DNA of 59,735 bases from an uncultured beta proteobacterium. Lineage in GTDB: Bacteria > Pseudomonadota > Gammaproteobacteria > Burkholderiales > Burkholderiaceae_C. Location: positions 1-59,735 of the forward strand of contig CAISLN010000054.1 of the NCBI GenBank assembly GCA_903886275.1, given 5' to 3'. This document shows, piece after piece, positions 26,761 through 35,447 of the stretch. Under the pieces are notes generated by a model. The model ran no database searches. It had not been told where the DNA came from and saw nothing but the letters and a program-made list of their open reading frames with translations. Positions within the stretch are counted from its first letter, which is position 1. Each line of letters opens with the position of its first letter. Made by a program: the position numbers and the translations under genes.

Positions 26761-26979
26761 TCAGTGTTTGGCTGGCTTGTCACAGATTGTGCTGCGGCAG
26801 GCCGCTAGCGTTTGCTCCACTTGCAATTGCGCGGCCTTGCGGGCGCCCACGTCTAGCTCGAATTGCCAGTCCTTCAGACTGAGTGACAGGGTGACCAGCG
26901 CGTCGCGCAGGCCGGCCAGTTCTTGCGCCATTTGTGCGGCCAGGGCGGCGCGCTCGGAAGGGGTAGTGGGTGTGTTCAT
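26761..26979 (-). CDS. Small hypothetical protein (72 aa)
   Basis: 72 residues from ATG 26979, chosen because AAGGAG lies 7-12 bases upstream. The start 24 codons further up has no such site. The sequence is mostly helical and charged (RAALAAQMAQELAGLRDALVTL...), with two Cys near the end (AACRSTICDKP) and no signal peptide or membrane segment. I recognise no family. It stands alone, upstream of the palindrome with the FNR box and diverging from the acyltransferase gene. The good ribosome site and typical codon use support it as real. Confidence 0.65.
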   Translation of the reverse strand: MNTPTTPSERAALAAQMAQELAGLRDALVTLSLSLKDWQFELDVGARKAAQLQVEQTLAACRSTICDKPAKH

Positions 26980-27188
26980 GAGGCACTCCTTTGTGCAGTC
27001 TGGTGCTGCGCTGTGTTGTGATGAGGGGTTCACTATGGGCTTTCCCTGCACATCCGGTGTTTTTTATTGTACTCATTCGGACATTTTGCGGACTACCGCA
27101 ATGCAAAGCCTTGCGCGGCACAGGCGCAATCTTTGCGACAATCGCAGCTAAGCCCTCAACCCGGGGGCTGTTTGGATGGGGTTCTTAC

Positions 27189-28103
27189 ATGCTGGGTTTT
27201 CTGCCGCCTGCTGCGCGCGGCGTTTTGTCTTTCCTGGTGCTGACGGTCAATACCCTGTTCTGGTGTTTGCTGCTCTTCGCCCTGGCTCTGCTCAAGTTTG
27301 CGTTGCCTTTTGATGCGGTGTTGGCGCGCCTGGATCCGCTGATCAATGCAGTGGCCTCGGCCTGGACCCGCTTCAACTGCATCTGGATGCGCTTGGCGCA
27401 CCGCACGCTGTGGACCGTCGAAGGAGTGCAAGACCTGCGCTTCAAGGACTGGTACCTTGTCAATTGCAACCACCAGTCTTGGGTGGATATTTTTGTTCTG
27501 CAGGATGTGCTCAATGGCCGCATCCCGGTGCTTAAGTTTTTTCTCAAAGCCGAGCTGATCTATGTGCCAGTGATTGGCTTGGCCTGGTGGGCGCTGGACT
27601 TCCCGTTCATGAGGCGCCATTCGCGTGCAGCCCTACGCAAGAACCCCAAGTTGCGCAACGACGACCGCAACAGCGCGCGCCGTGCCTGTGCCAAGTTCGC
27701 CACGATCCCGACCTCGGTCATGAACTTTGTGGAGGGCACGCGCTTTACGCCAGCGAAGCACCAGACCCAGGACTCACCCTTTAAGCACCTGCTCAAGCCC
27801 AAGGCCGGCGCCATGGCCATGGCGCTCAACGCCATGGGGGCGCAGTTCCACTCGCTGGTGGATGCCACCATCGTCTACCCGGACGGCATTCCTACCTTTT
27901 GGCAATACCTGTGCGGCCAGGCCCCGCGCGTGCTTGTCAAGGTGCGCCAAGTGGAAATTCCCGTCGAGTTTTGTACCGGTGACTATGAAAATGACCGCAC
28001 CTTGCGCAAGAGTTTTCACCGCTGGCTCGATGAGGTCTGGCAGCGCAAGGACACCGATATGGGTGAGATGCTGGCGCGGGACCAGGCTGCTAGGTTGGGC
28101 TAA
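27189..28103 (+). CDS. 1-acyl-sn-glycerol-3-phosphate acyltransferase family protein (PlsC/YihG-like)
   Basis: 304 residues from ATG 27189. An N-terminal membrane anchor lies at about 10-40 (LSFLVLTVNTLFWCLLLFAL). Acyltransferase block I is NHQSWVD (the His-x4-Asp catalytic motif) at about 95-101, and block III reads VEGTRFTP. Length and motifs match the YihG-type family, which transfers acyl chains to lysophosphatidic acid on the inner membrane. The gene is monocistronic, followed by a strong bidirectional terminator at 28146-28176. The upstream in-frame starts add non-conserved residues. Confidence 0.88.
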   Translation: MLGFLPPAARGVLSFLVLTVNTLFWCLLLFALALLKFALPFDAVLARLDPLINAVASAWTRFNCIWMRLAHRTLWTVEGVQDLRFKDWYLVNCNHQSWVDIFVLQDVLNGRIPVLKFFLKAELIYVPVIGLAWWALDFPFMRRHSRAALRKNPKLRNDDRNSARRACAKFATIPTSVMNFVEGTRFTPAKHQTQDSPFKHLLKPKAGAMAMALNAMGAQFHSLVDATIVYPDGIPTFWQYLCGQAPRVLVKVRQVEIPVEFCTGDYENDRTLRKSFHRWLDEVWQRKDTDMGEMLARDQAARLG

Positions 28104-28145
28104 TTCGGCGCAGCCAGACCCTGTGGCGCAACGTAAAAATTGCGT

Positions 28146-28176
28146 AAAAAAAGGGCGCCAGTGGCGCCCTTTTTTG
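28146..28176. terminator. Bidirectional rho-independent terminator
   Basis: AAAAAAA, then the stem GGGCGCC-AGT-GGCGCCC, then TTTTTT. The A and T runs on both sides serve the rightward acyltransferase gene (ends 28103) and the leftward flavoprotein gene (ends 28193). Confidence 0.92.
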
Positions 28177-28192
28177 CTTCCCGCTGACGCGC

Positions 28193-29479
28193 TTAAGCGC
28201 TCACGGTTTCGGGCAGTTCCGGCAACGCAATCTGGTGGTTCACGCTGAACTGGTAGTCACGGAAGATGTGCTCAGCGCTGAGCTCCATGTAGGTGCCGTC
28301 CGGCAGACGGTGCGTGGTGTCTTTGAGGCGGTTGGTGGTGCTGCCGCAGGTCCAGCAGTTGTAGTTGCGCATGTGGGTGCACAAACAGGTCTTGTCCGTC
28401 ACCACAATGTTCTTGCCGTCCGGATGGATCTTTATCTGCTCGTTGTAGGCGTTGATGTAGGCGCAGCCGCCCGCGCCGTCCAGCAAATAGCCGTAGGCTT
28501 CGCAGTTGGGGCGAATGCCTGAGCCAATGGCCGGCGTGCTCTTGAGCATGCGCATCGGGTAGCCGGTGGGCGACACGGTGTTGACGATGATGTCTTCTTC
28601 GCTGGCGCGGAAATACTCCTGCTTGACCTTGGCCGGCAGACCGCACTCGTGGGCCACGGTAAAGCGGGTCGCCACCTGCACTGCGGCAGAGCCACTCTCC
28701 AAGAAGGAAACGGCGTCGCTGCCGGTAAAAATGCCGCCGGCGGCGATCAGCGGGATGTCCAGCTTTTCGTTGGTCAGGTACTGCTTGATTTCGGCAATGA
28801 TGGTGGCCAGGTCGTATTGCGCCCAGTCCAGGCCAAAGCCCAGGTGACCACCGGCCAGTGGACCTTCGATGATGATGAAGTCGGGCAGGCGGTCCAGCCT
28901 TGCGGTCTTGCGCAAAAACAGTTGCAGGGCGCGCACCGAGGACACGATGATGCCCAGCTTGGCGTCGCGAAAGCGCGGGTGGTCGGCCATCAGGGCAAAC
29001 GAGCCCAAGTGCAGACCGGCGCTCAGCGTGATGCCGTCAATGCCGGCGTCCAGCGACGAGTTCAGGCGCACCTGCAGGGTCTCCTTGGGGCCGTTCATGG
29101 TCAGCTTTTCCATGCAATTGACGAAGACCATGCCGGGGCCCTGCTTGGCCTGCATGGTCTTGCCCACATGCAGCTTGGTCGCTTCAGCCAGGCGGCCCAG
29201 GTCGAACTGCACCAGGCTCTTGTCCGAGTTGTCGATGTTGTGTTTGTAGAGCCGGGTCTTTTCTTTGACGAAGCTGGTGTCAAAGCGACGGTCTGACACG
29301 TCTTGCACCATGGCATCGGAAATATGGCCTATGCCGCCCAGGCGTGCGGCTTCTAAGGCCAGTTCGGCGGTGGAAATGTCCACGCCCATGCCGCCAATGA
29401 TGATTGGCACCAGTTCCTGTTTGCCAAAACGCAGCCGAAAATCATCAAGTCGTTTCATTGCCATCCCGTTGGGGGTCAT
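28193..29479 (-). CDS. Nitronate monooxygenase-like FMN protein (2-nitropropane dioxygenase family)
   Basis: Up to 428 residues from ATG 29479. Internal ATGs at 29464 and 29458 are plausible starts, and MKRLDDFRLRFGKQELVPIIIGGMG looks like the true N-terminus. TIM-barrel flavoprotein signs: IIIGGMGVDIS, GGHLGFGLDWAQYD for phosphate binding, and LIAAGGIFTGSDAVSFLESGSAAVQVATRF. A Cys-rich tail near the C-terminus (CLCTHMRNYNCWTCG) goes beyond the basic enzyme and could bind metal. The family oxidises nitronates or acts as related FMN reductases; the substrate is not evident. It is a single gene that ends at the shared terminator. Confidence 0.82.
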   Translation of the reverse strand: MTPNGMAMKRLDDFRLRFGKQELVPIIIGGMGVDISTAELALEAARLGGIGHISDAMVQDVSDRRFDTSFVKEKTRLYKHNIDNSDKSLVQFDLGRLAEATKLHVGKTMQAKQGPGMVFVNCMEKLTMNGPKETLQVRLNSSLDAGIDGITLSAGLHLGSFALMADHPRFRDAKLGIIVSSVRALQLFLRKTARLDRLPDFIIIEGPLAGGHLGFGLDWAQYDLATIIAEIKQYLTNEKLDIPLIAAGGIFTGSDAVSFLESGSAAVQVATRFTVAHECGLPAKVKQEYFRASEEDIIVNTVSPTGYPMRMLKSTPAIGSGIRPNCEAYGYLLDGAGGCAYINAYNEQIKIHPDGKNIVVTDKTCLCTHMRNYNCWTCGSTTNRLKDTTHRLPDGTYMELSAEHIFRDYQFSVNHQIALPELPETVSA

Positions 29480-29648
29480 AAAGTGAAGGTGTGTGGGTCA
29501 GCGATTGACCCTGCCGGATTATCGGTCAGGCATCCGCTGTTCCTGACGGTGTCAGGTCAAGTAGCCATTTTATGACCTCGGTTTCTGCACCGGGTGCGAA
29601 AGGTTTTTCTTTCCATGGTTATGGATGCACGCTGCTACAGTCGGCGCC

Positions 29649-30200
29649 ATGAGCAAGGCCTTTACCAAGGAGTCCGACGATGCGGACGACGACGAGCTGC
29701 AACTGCCCACCATTCCCTCGGGCGGCAAGAACTACATCACGCCGCAGGGCTATGCTGCGTTGCGCGCCGAGTTCATGGACCTGATGGACAACCAACGCCC
29801 CAAGGTGGTGGAGGCCGTTCACTGGGCCGCCAGCAACGGCGACCGGTCCGAGAACGGCGACTACCTGTATGGCAAAAAGCGCCTGCGCGAGATTGACCGG
29901 CGCATCCGTTTTCTGACCAAACGCATGGAAATCGCCGAGATTGCCGATCCTGCCGTACACCATGGAAATGAGCAGATCTTCTTTGGCGCCACCGTCACCT
30001 ATGCCGACGATGCCGGGGTGCAGCGCACGGTGCGCATCATCGGCATTGACGAGGCCGACAGTTCCAAGGGCGAGGTGAGCTGGATCTCACCGATCGCCCG
30101 CACCCTGCTCAAGGCAAGGGCCGGTGATGAACTCAAGCTGGTGATGCCGGACCGGGTGGGCACCATCGAGGTGCTTTCCGTGGACTATCCCAAGAGCTAA
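29649..30200 (+). CDS. greB: Transcription elongation factor GreB
   Basis: 183 residues from ATG 29649; an in-frame ATG at 29625 adds 8 residues. An N-terminal coiled coil follows a short acidic leader: ITPQGYAALRAEFMDLMDNQRPKV, with the tip residues in SENGDYLYGKKRLREIDRRIRFL. The C-terminal FKBP-like domain contains FGATVTYADDAG and DEADSSKGEVSWISPIARTLLKA, typical of GreB. It rescues backtracked RNA polymerase by stimulating transcript cleavage. It converges with spoT. Confidence 0.95.
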   Translation: MSKAFTKESDDADDDELQLPTIPSGGKNYITPQGYAALRAEFMDLMDNQRPKVVEAVHWAASNGDRSENGDYLYGKKRLREIDRRIRFLTKRMEIAEIADPAVHHGNEQIFFGATVTYADDAGVQRTVRIIGIDEADSSKGEVSWISPIARTLLKARAGDELKLVMPDRVGTIEVLSVDYPKS

Positions 30201-30205
30201 TGAGA

Positions 30206-30216
30206 AGCGTGGGGGC
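30206..30216. repeat. AGCGTGGGGGC motif next to the spoT 3' end
   Basis: The 11-mer lies 2 bases from the leftward spoT stop. The same string occurs at 39961-39971 and a close form at 11955-11963, each beside a leftward stop in a convergent gap. Confidence 0.5.
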
Positions 30217-30218
30217 TG

Positions 30219-32459
30219 CTAACTACTGCTGGTGCCATTGCGCACCGCCTTGAGCACGCTGGCGGTGCGGCGCAGATTGCGCAGCGCGGTCTCCAGGTGG
30301 GCGGTGTCGCGCACCGAGACCAGAAAGCGCAGTTCCCTGGCCTCTTGGCCGCCGTCCTGGCCCATGTCGATGTCGATGATGTCGGCTTCCGCCGCCGCCA
30401 GTGCCGTGGCCATCTTGGCCAGCATGCCCTTGCTGTTGCTGCCGGTCACGGTGATGCCGGTCTTGAAGGAGCGCACCGGTTCTTCCGACCAGTCCACGCC
30501 GATAAAGCGCTCGGCGTCCTTGGCCTTGAGCTTGATTCCAATCGGGCAGTCCTGCTTGTGCACCACCAGCCCCTCGCCGCGCCCCAGGTAACCCAGGATC
30601 TTGTCGCCGGGAATCGGCCTGCAGCACTGGGCAAACTGCACCGAGGCGCTTTCGCTGCCGTCCAGCGTGATGGCCGAGGCAGCGCCCGATTCATGGGCGG
30701 TAAAGCGTTCCCGCGTGAGCAGCAGGGCGTCGGGCTTGTGGCCAGCCTCGCTCAGCAACAGCACCAGCCGTTTGGCTACGATGTGGGCAATGCGTTTGCC
30801 CAGGCCTATGTCGGTCAGCAGTTCCAGCCTTGTCTTGTTGCCGCTAAAGCGCAGGATCTTGTCCCAGATCGGTGCAAAGGCCGCTTCATCGTCTGAAAAG
30901 AATTCAAAACCCTCTGAGCGCAGGGCCTGCTTGAGCAGCCGCTCACCCAGGCTTTCGGATTCGGTCTGCTCCATGGTCTTGAGGTGGTGGCGAATCTTGG
31001 AGCGGGCGCGTCCGGTGCGCACAAAGTCCAGCCAATTCGGATTGGGTGAGGACACCTGGGCCGTCACCACTTCCACCACATCGCCATTTTTCAGCTCGGT
31101 GCGCAGCGGCACCTGTTCGCCATTGATGCGCGCCGCCACCGTGCGGTCGCCCACATTGCTGTGGATGGCGTAGGCAAAGTCCACCACCGTGGCCCCGCGT
31201 GGCAGTGCCAGGATCTGGGTCTTGGGGGTGAACACATAGACCGCGTCTGGGAACAGGTCCACCTTGACATGGTCCCAGAACTCGGTCGCGTCGCGGGTTT
31301 CATCCTGGATGTCCAGCAGCGACTGCAGCCACTGGTTGCCGGTGCGGTCATGGGCCAGGTCGTTGGGGTGGTTGGCCTTGTACAGCCAGTGCGCCGCCAC
31401 GCCCGACTCGGCCACTACATGCATGGCTTCGGTGCGCATCTGGAACTCGACGTTGATGCCGGCCGGACCCACCAGCGTGGTGTGCAGCGACTGGTAGCGG
31501 TTGACCTTGGCAATGGCAATATGGTCCTTGAATTTGCCGGGAACGGGCTTGTAGAGCTGGTGCAGCAGTCCCAGCGCCTTGTAACAATCAATCACTGTGG
31601 CCACCAAAATGCGCAGGCCATAGATGTCGGTCACCTGGGCAAAGCTCAGGTGCTTGGTCTGCATCTTGGTGTAAATCGAATACAGCGACTTTTCGCGCCC
31701 GGCAATGCGCACCGGCATGTCGGCCGCGGCAAACACGGCTTGCACTTCTTTTTGCACCTTCTGGATCAGGTCGCGGCGGCGACTGCGCGCCTTGCTCACG
31801 GCCTTGGTCAGGACGGCATAACGCCAGGGCTTGAGGTGCTTGAAGGACAGGTCCTGCAGCTCACGGTAGGTGCTGTTGAGGCCCAGGCGATGTGCAATCG
31901 GCGCATAAATGTCCAGGGTCTCAGAGGCAATGCGGTTCCACTTGGACTTGGGCATGTCCGACAGGGTGCGCATGTTGTGCGAGCGGTCGGCCAGCTTGAC
32001 CAGGATGACGCGCACATCGCGCGCCATCGCCAGCAGCATCTTGCGAAAGGACTCTGCCTGGTTTTCTTCGCGGGTGTTGAACTGCAGTTTGTCGAGTTTG
32101 GTCAGCCCGTCCACCAGTTCGGCCACGGGCGAGCCAAAGCGCTCGATCAGCTCGGCCTTGGTGACACCGCAGTCTTCCATGGCGTCGTGCAGCAATGCTG
32201 CCATCAGGGCCTGCGCGTCGAGCTTCCATTCGGTGCACTGCAGGGCCACAGCAATCGGGTGCGTGATGTAGGGTTCGCCGTTGTTGCGCATCTGGCCCAG
32301 ATGGGCCTGGTCGGCAAAGCGGTAGGCCGCACGCACCAGCTCCACGTCGCCGCTGGGCAGGTAATCCAGCCGCGCGGTCAGGCCGGCAAAACTGGCGGAC
32401 GCGGCATTCGCGACCGCCTTTTTGACGGCGGGTAGAGGGGGAGATACGGAGTTGCCCAT
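30219..32459 (-). CDS. spoT: Bifunctional (p)ppGpp synthetase/hydrolase
   Basis: 746 residues from ATG 32459. Order: HD hydrolase domain (about 50-200) with intact ALLHDAMEDCG and the early ITHPIAVAL, RelA-type synthetase (about 240-370) with KSLYSIYTKM and YQSLHTTLVGP, TGS (about 400-460; VYVFTPKTQILALPRGATVVDFAYAIH), and a C-terminal ACT domain. A complete HDxxED motif supports hydrolase activity. It makes and degrades the stringent-response alarmone in the cytoplasm. It is downstream of rpoZ, gmk and yicC on the same strand, the common betaproteobacterial order, though a terminator lies between rpoZ and spoT. Confidence 0.96.
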   Translation of the reverse strand: MGNSVSPPLPAVKKAVANAASASFAGLTARLDYLPSGDVELVRAAYRFADQAHLGQMRNNGEPYITHPIAVALQCTEWKLDAQALMAALLHDAMEDCGVTKAELIERFGSPVAELVDGLTKLDKLQFNTREENQAESFRKMLLAMARDVRVILVKLADRSHNMRTLSDMPKSKWNRIASETLDIYAPIAHRLGLNSTYRELQDLSFKHLKPWRYAVLTKAVSKARSRRRDLIQKVQKEVQAVFAAADMPVRIAGREKSLYSIYTKMQTKHLSFAQVTDIYGLRILVATVIDCYKALGLLHQLYKPVPGKFKDHIAIAKVNRYQSLHTTLVGPAGINVEFQMRTEAMHVVAESGVAAHWLYKANHPNDLAHDRTGNQWLQSLLDIQDETRDATEFWDHVKVDLFPDAVYVFTPKTQILALPRGATVVDFAYAIHSNVGDRTVAARINGEQVPLRTELKNGDVVEVVTAQVSSPNPNWLDFVRTGRARSKIRHHLKTMEQTESESLGERLLKQALRSEGFEFFSDDEAAFAPIWDKILRFSGNKTRLELLTDIGLGKRIAHIVAKRLVLLLSEAGHKPDALLLTRERFTAHESGAASAITLDGSESASVQFAQCCRPIPGDKILGYLGRGEGLVVHKQDCPIGIKLKAKDAERFIGVDWSEEPVRSFKTGITVTGSNSKGMLAKMATALAAAEADIIDIDMGQDGGQEARELRFLVSVRDTAHLETALRNLRRTASVLKAVRNGTSSS

Positions 32460-32512
32460 AGGCTAAATGTAGCGCAGGGCCAACAAGCCTGGGATCAGGC
32501 TGCCGACGGGCG

Positions 32513-32540
32513 AAAAAAAACACCGCAAGCGGTGTTTTTT
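32513..32540. terminator. Rho-independent terminator after rpoZ
   Basis: AAAAAAAA, stem CACCGC-AA-GCGGTG, TTTTTT. For leftward transcription from rpoZ the stem is followed by a T run, so it should stop or attenuate read-through into spoT. Confidence 0.9.
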
Positions 32541-32558
32541 GCTGGCGGTTGCCGAGGC

Positions 32559-32762
32559 TTAGAGGGGCACTTTTTTCAGCATCTCGATGCCAATCTTGCC
32601 GGCTGCTATCTCGCGCAGAGCGGTCACGCCGGGCTTGTTCTTGCTCTCGATCTTTGGGGTGTGACCCTGACTCAGCATGCGCGCACGGTAGGTAGCGGCC
32701 AACACGAGCTGGAAGCGATTGGGGATCTTCTCCAGGCAATCTTCAACGGTAATACGGGCCAT
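32559..32762 (-). CDS. rpoZ: DNA-directed RNA polymerase omega subunit
   Basis: 67 residues from ATG 32762. The sequence starts [20 protein letters not shown] and contains [12 protein letters not shown] and [16 protein letters not shown], the conserved omega core. Omega helps fold and assemble the beta-prime subunit and takes part in ppGpp binding, which fits its neighbour spoT. The length is normal for betaproteobacteria. The gap to gmk is 16 bases, and TTGGAG-like purines lie upstream (TTGGAGATATTC). Confidence 0.96.
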   Translation of the reverse strand: MARITVEDCLEKIPNRFQLVLAATYRARMLSQGHTPKIESKNKPGVTALREIAAGKIGIEMLKKVPL

Positions 32763-32778
32763 GAATATCTCCAATAAC

Positions 32779-33417
32779 TTAAGGGATGTGCAACGCTTTG
32801 AATGTTTCGGCTCGGGCACGTCGCTGCGCTGAAAACTTGAGCCGTTGGGAATGAACAATGGCTTTCAAATCGAACAGCGCACGGTCAAACAACTCGTTGA
32901 TTATAACGAAGTCGAACTTTTCCACCTGCGCCACCTCCGTTTGGGCATTTTTCATGCGCAACTCAATAACCTCGGGCGAGTCCTCGCCGCGCCGCTCCAG
33001 CCGTGCGCGCAACTCCTCCCAGCTGGGCGGCAGGATGAAGATGCAGATGGCGTTGGAGAAAATGCTCTTGATCTGCAGCGCGCCCTGGAAGTCGATTTCC
33101 AGAATCACATCGGCGCCCTGGGCCATGCGTTCCTCGATCGCCCTTTTGGAGGTGCCATAGCGCTGGCTGTGCACATGGGCCCATTCGACAAAGGCATTGG
33201 CGGCCACCATGGCGTCGAATTCGCTGTTCGAGACAAAAAAGTACTCGCGGCCGTGCTTTTCCTGGCCGCGCGGCGCGCGTGTGGTGTGCGACACCGAGGG
33301 CTGCACGTGGGAGTCGAGTTCCAGCAGGGCCTTGACCAGGCTGGACTTGCCAGCCCCGCTGGGGGCGGCGACGACAAAGAGGTTACCGGGGTAGTCCATG
33401 GACATGGCAGGGGGCAT
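32779..33417 (-). CDS. gmk: Guanylate kinase
   Basis: 212 residues from ATG 33417; an ATG at 33405 (MSMDYPG) could be the real start. P-loop [15 protein letters not shown] (about residues 17-31), the GMP-binding segment [20 protein letters not shown], and [12 protein letters not shown]. It phosphorylates GMP to GDP using ATP. It sits between yicC and rpoZ, the usual order next to spoT, tying guanine nucleotide supply to ppGpp metabolism by location. The gap from yicC is 13 bases. Confidence 0.96.
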   Translation of the reverse strand: MPPAMSMDYPGNLFVVAAPSGAGKSSLVKALLELDSHVQPSVSHTTRAPRGQEKHGREYFFVSNSEFDAMVAANAFVEWAHVHSQRYGTSKRAIEERMAQGADVILEIDFQGALQIKSIFSNAICIFILPPSWEELRARLERRGEDSPEVIELRMKNAQTEVAQVEKFDFVIINELFDRALFDLKAIVHSQRLKFSAQRRARAETFKALHIP

Positions 33418-33430
33418 TGGCTAAAGCGGC

Positions 33431-34348
33431 TTATTCTATGTTCTGAACCTGCTCACGCATTTGTTCGATCAATACCTTCATGTCCACCGAGATGTGGGTC
33501 AGTTCCAGTGCGGTGGACTTAGAGCCCATGGTGTTGGCCTCGCGGTGCAGTTCCTGGATCAGGAAGTCCAGCCGTTTGCCGACCTCGCCGCCTTTTTTCA
33601 ACAGGCGTCCGATTTCATCCAGGTGCGAGTTCAGGCGGGTGATTTCTTCTGCCACATCGATGCGGATGGCAAAGGCGGTGGCCTCGCTCAGGGCCCGGTC
33701 CTGCGCCGCTTCGGGCAGACTGGCGCCGTCGGCCAGGGCCATGGCTTCTTTCCAGCGCTCCAGAAAGCGCTGGCGCTGTTGTTCCACCAACTGCGGCACC
33801 AGAGGAGTCGCTTGTGCCGCCAGGGCGCTCAGTTGCGCCAGCCGCTCGGCCAGCATGGTCACCAGCCTTGCGCCTTCGCGCTGGCGGGCCTCGAGCAGGT
33901 CTTTGAGCACCTTCTCTGCCAGCGGGAGAACGGCCTCGCTCCAGTCGCGGCTGCCGGACTGTTCGTTTGCGCAAATGCGCAGCACATCGGCCACGCTCAG
34001 GGGATTGGCCTGTGGCAGCCAGGCGCGGATGCTGTCTTGCGCACTGTTGAGGCGCTGCAGCAGCTTGGGGCTGGCGTCAGGCACACCGCTCGCGTTGGAG
34101 GTCTCTATGGCGGCGCGTACCTCGACCTTGCCGCGCTTGAGTTTTCCGATGATCAGCTCGCGCAGCACCGGCTCGAATTGGCGCAGGTCTTCCGGCAGTC
34201 GAAAGGTCAGGTCCAGAAAACGGCTGTTGACGGAGCGGATTTCCAGCCCCAGTTGAGCGGCTGCCGGGTTGCGGCTGTCTGAATCGGGGAGGGTGTTGGC
34301 TGTGCTGTGCTGTGCACTGGCATAGCCAGTCATGCTGTAAACTGGCAT
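33431..34348 (-). CDS. yicC: YicC-family endoribonuclease-like protein
   Basis: 305 residues from ATG 34348, which begins with the family's typical MPVYSMTGYASAQ. The N-terminal YicC domain contains LEIRSVNSRFLDLTFRLPEDL, and the C-terminal DUF1732 part ends with GGEVGKRLDFLIQELHREANTMGSKS. E. coli YicC is linked to RNA turnover, and the family has been described as an endoribonuclease. About 15 extra residues at 20-35 (HSTANTLPDSDSRNP) form a loop not present in short family members. It heads the gmk-rpoZ unit and diverges from the Ser/Thr kinase gene across 100 bases. Confidence 0.93.
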   Translation of the reverse strand: MPVYSMTGYASAQHSTANTLPDSDSRNPAAAQLGLEIRSVNSRFLDLTFRLPEDLRQFEPVLRELIIGKLKRGKVEVRAAIETSNASGVPDASPKLLQRLNSAQDSIRAWLPQANPLSVADVLRICANEQSGSRDWSEAVLPLAEKVLKDLLEARQREGARLVTMLAERLAQLSALAAQATPLVPQLVEQQRQRFLERWKEAMALADGASLPEAAQDRALSEATAFAIRIDVAEEITRLNSHLDEIGRLLKKGGEVGKRLDFLIQELHREANTMGSKSTALELTHISVDMKVLIEQMREQVQNIE

Positions 34349-34448
34349 TGCGGGTTCTCGGGTCAAAGGGACGGCCCCGAGAATAACCTGATTTAGACCG
34401 CGACCCAGATTCGGATCCACCAGCCAGAGCAACCAGCCAGTTCAATCC

Positions 34449-35447
34449 ATGTCCAAGGTTAAGCCTTCACCCTTAGCGCCAGGCGTTGTCGTCGGGGGTT
34501 ACCGCATCGTTCGCAAGGTGGCGGCCGGCGGCTTCGGTTTGGTCTATCTGGCGCTGGACTATGACGACCAGCAGGTCGCCATCAAAGAATACCTACCCTC
34601 CTCTCTGGCCACACGCGCACCCGGCGATCTGATGCCGCAGGTGCAGCCCGAAAAGCTCTCGCTGTACCGCCTGGGGCTAAAAAGCTTTTTTGAGGAAGGG
34701 CGCTCGCTGGCGCAAATCTCCCATCCTTCCGTGGTCAGCGTGCTTAACTTCTTTCGCGAGAACGAGACCGTCTACATGGTGATGAATTACCTGGAGGGCG
34801 CGGCCCTGCAGGACTTCATTGTTACCGCTCGCGAGCTCAAGCAAAACAAGGTGTTTCGCGAGTCCACCATCCGTTCGCTGTTTGACGAGATCCTGCGCGG
34901 GCTGCGCATCGTGCACCAGCACAAGATGCTGCACCTGGACATCAAGCCGGCCAACATCTTTATCACCGATGACAACAAATCCGTGCTGATCGACTTTGGC
35001 GCCGCGCGCGAGGTGCTGAGCAAGGAGGGCAACTTCATCCGTCCCATGTACACACCCGGCTTTGCCGCCCCCGAGATGTACCGGCGCGATTCCTCCATGG
35101 GTCCTTGGACCGACATTTATGCCATTGGCGCCTGCATGTATGCCTGCATGCAGGGCTATCCGCCCAATGAGGCACCGCAGCGCCAGGAAAAAGACCGCAT
35201 TGCTATTGCCCTGGCGCGCCTGCGAGGTGTCTATTCCGACAACCTGATCGAGGTGGTGGAGTGGTGCATGGCGCTGGATCCGCTCTCAAGGCCGCAGTCG
35301 GTGTTTGCCCTGCAAAAAGAACTCAGTCGCGAAGGCGAGCGGCGTTACACCAAGCTCAGCGTGGCCGAAAAAGTACGCATGCAGTTTGACAACATGGTCA
35401 CCGACACCAAGAAGCCGGCAAGTGCCGTTGGGGTCAAACCCAAATGA
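34449..35447 (+). CDS. Eukaryotic-type serine/threonine protein kinase
   Basis: 332 residues from ATG 34449. Kinase domain at about 18-275: glycine loop VAAGGFGLVY, Lys46 in VAIKEYLP, catalytic loop HLDIKPANI (162-170, with D164 and N169), DFG at 182-184, and APEM for APE. The catalytic loop reads HLD rather than HRD, so it is a non-RD type. No transmembrane segment or extracellular sensor is present, so it is cytosolic. Its stop overlaps the start of a PP2C phosphatase gene (ATGA), giving a kinase/phosphatase pair. Targets are unknown. The pair next to yicC and rph is seen in related betaproteobacteria. Confidence 0.93.
   Translation: MSKVKPSPLAPGVVVGGYRIVRKVAAGGFGLVYLALDYDDQQVAIKEYLPSSLATRAPGDLMPQVQPEKLSLYRLGLKSFFEEGRSLAQISHPSVVSVLNFFRENETVYMVMNYLEGAALQDFIVTARELKQNKVFRESTIRSLFDEILRGLRIVHQHKMLHLDIKPANIFITDDNKSVLIDFGAAREVLSKEGNFIRPMYTPGFAAPEMYRRDSSMGPWTDIYAIGACMYACMQGYPPNEAPQRQEKDRIAIALARLRGVYSDNLIEVVEWCMALDPLSRPQSVFALQKELSREGERRYTKLSVAEKVRMQFDNMVTDTKKPASAVGVKPK

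Noticed and set aside
31161..32435. Long open frame antisense to spoT (424 codons)
   Set aside because: It is the mirror of a highly conserved gene in GC-rich DNA, has low-complexity composition rich in His, Gln and Gly, and shows no family motif.
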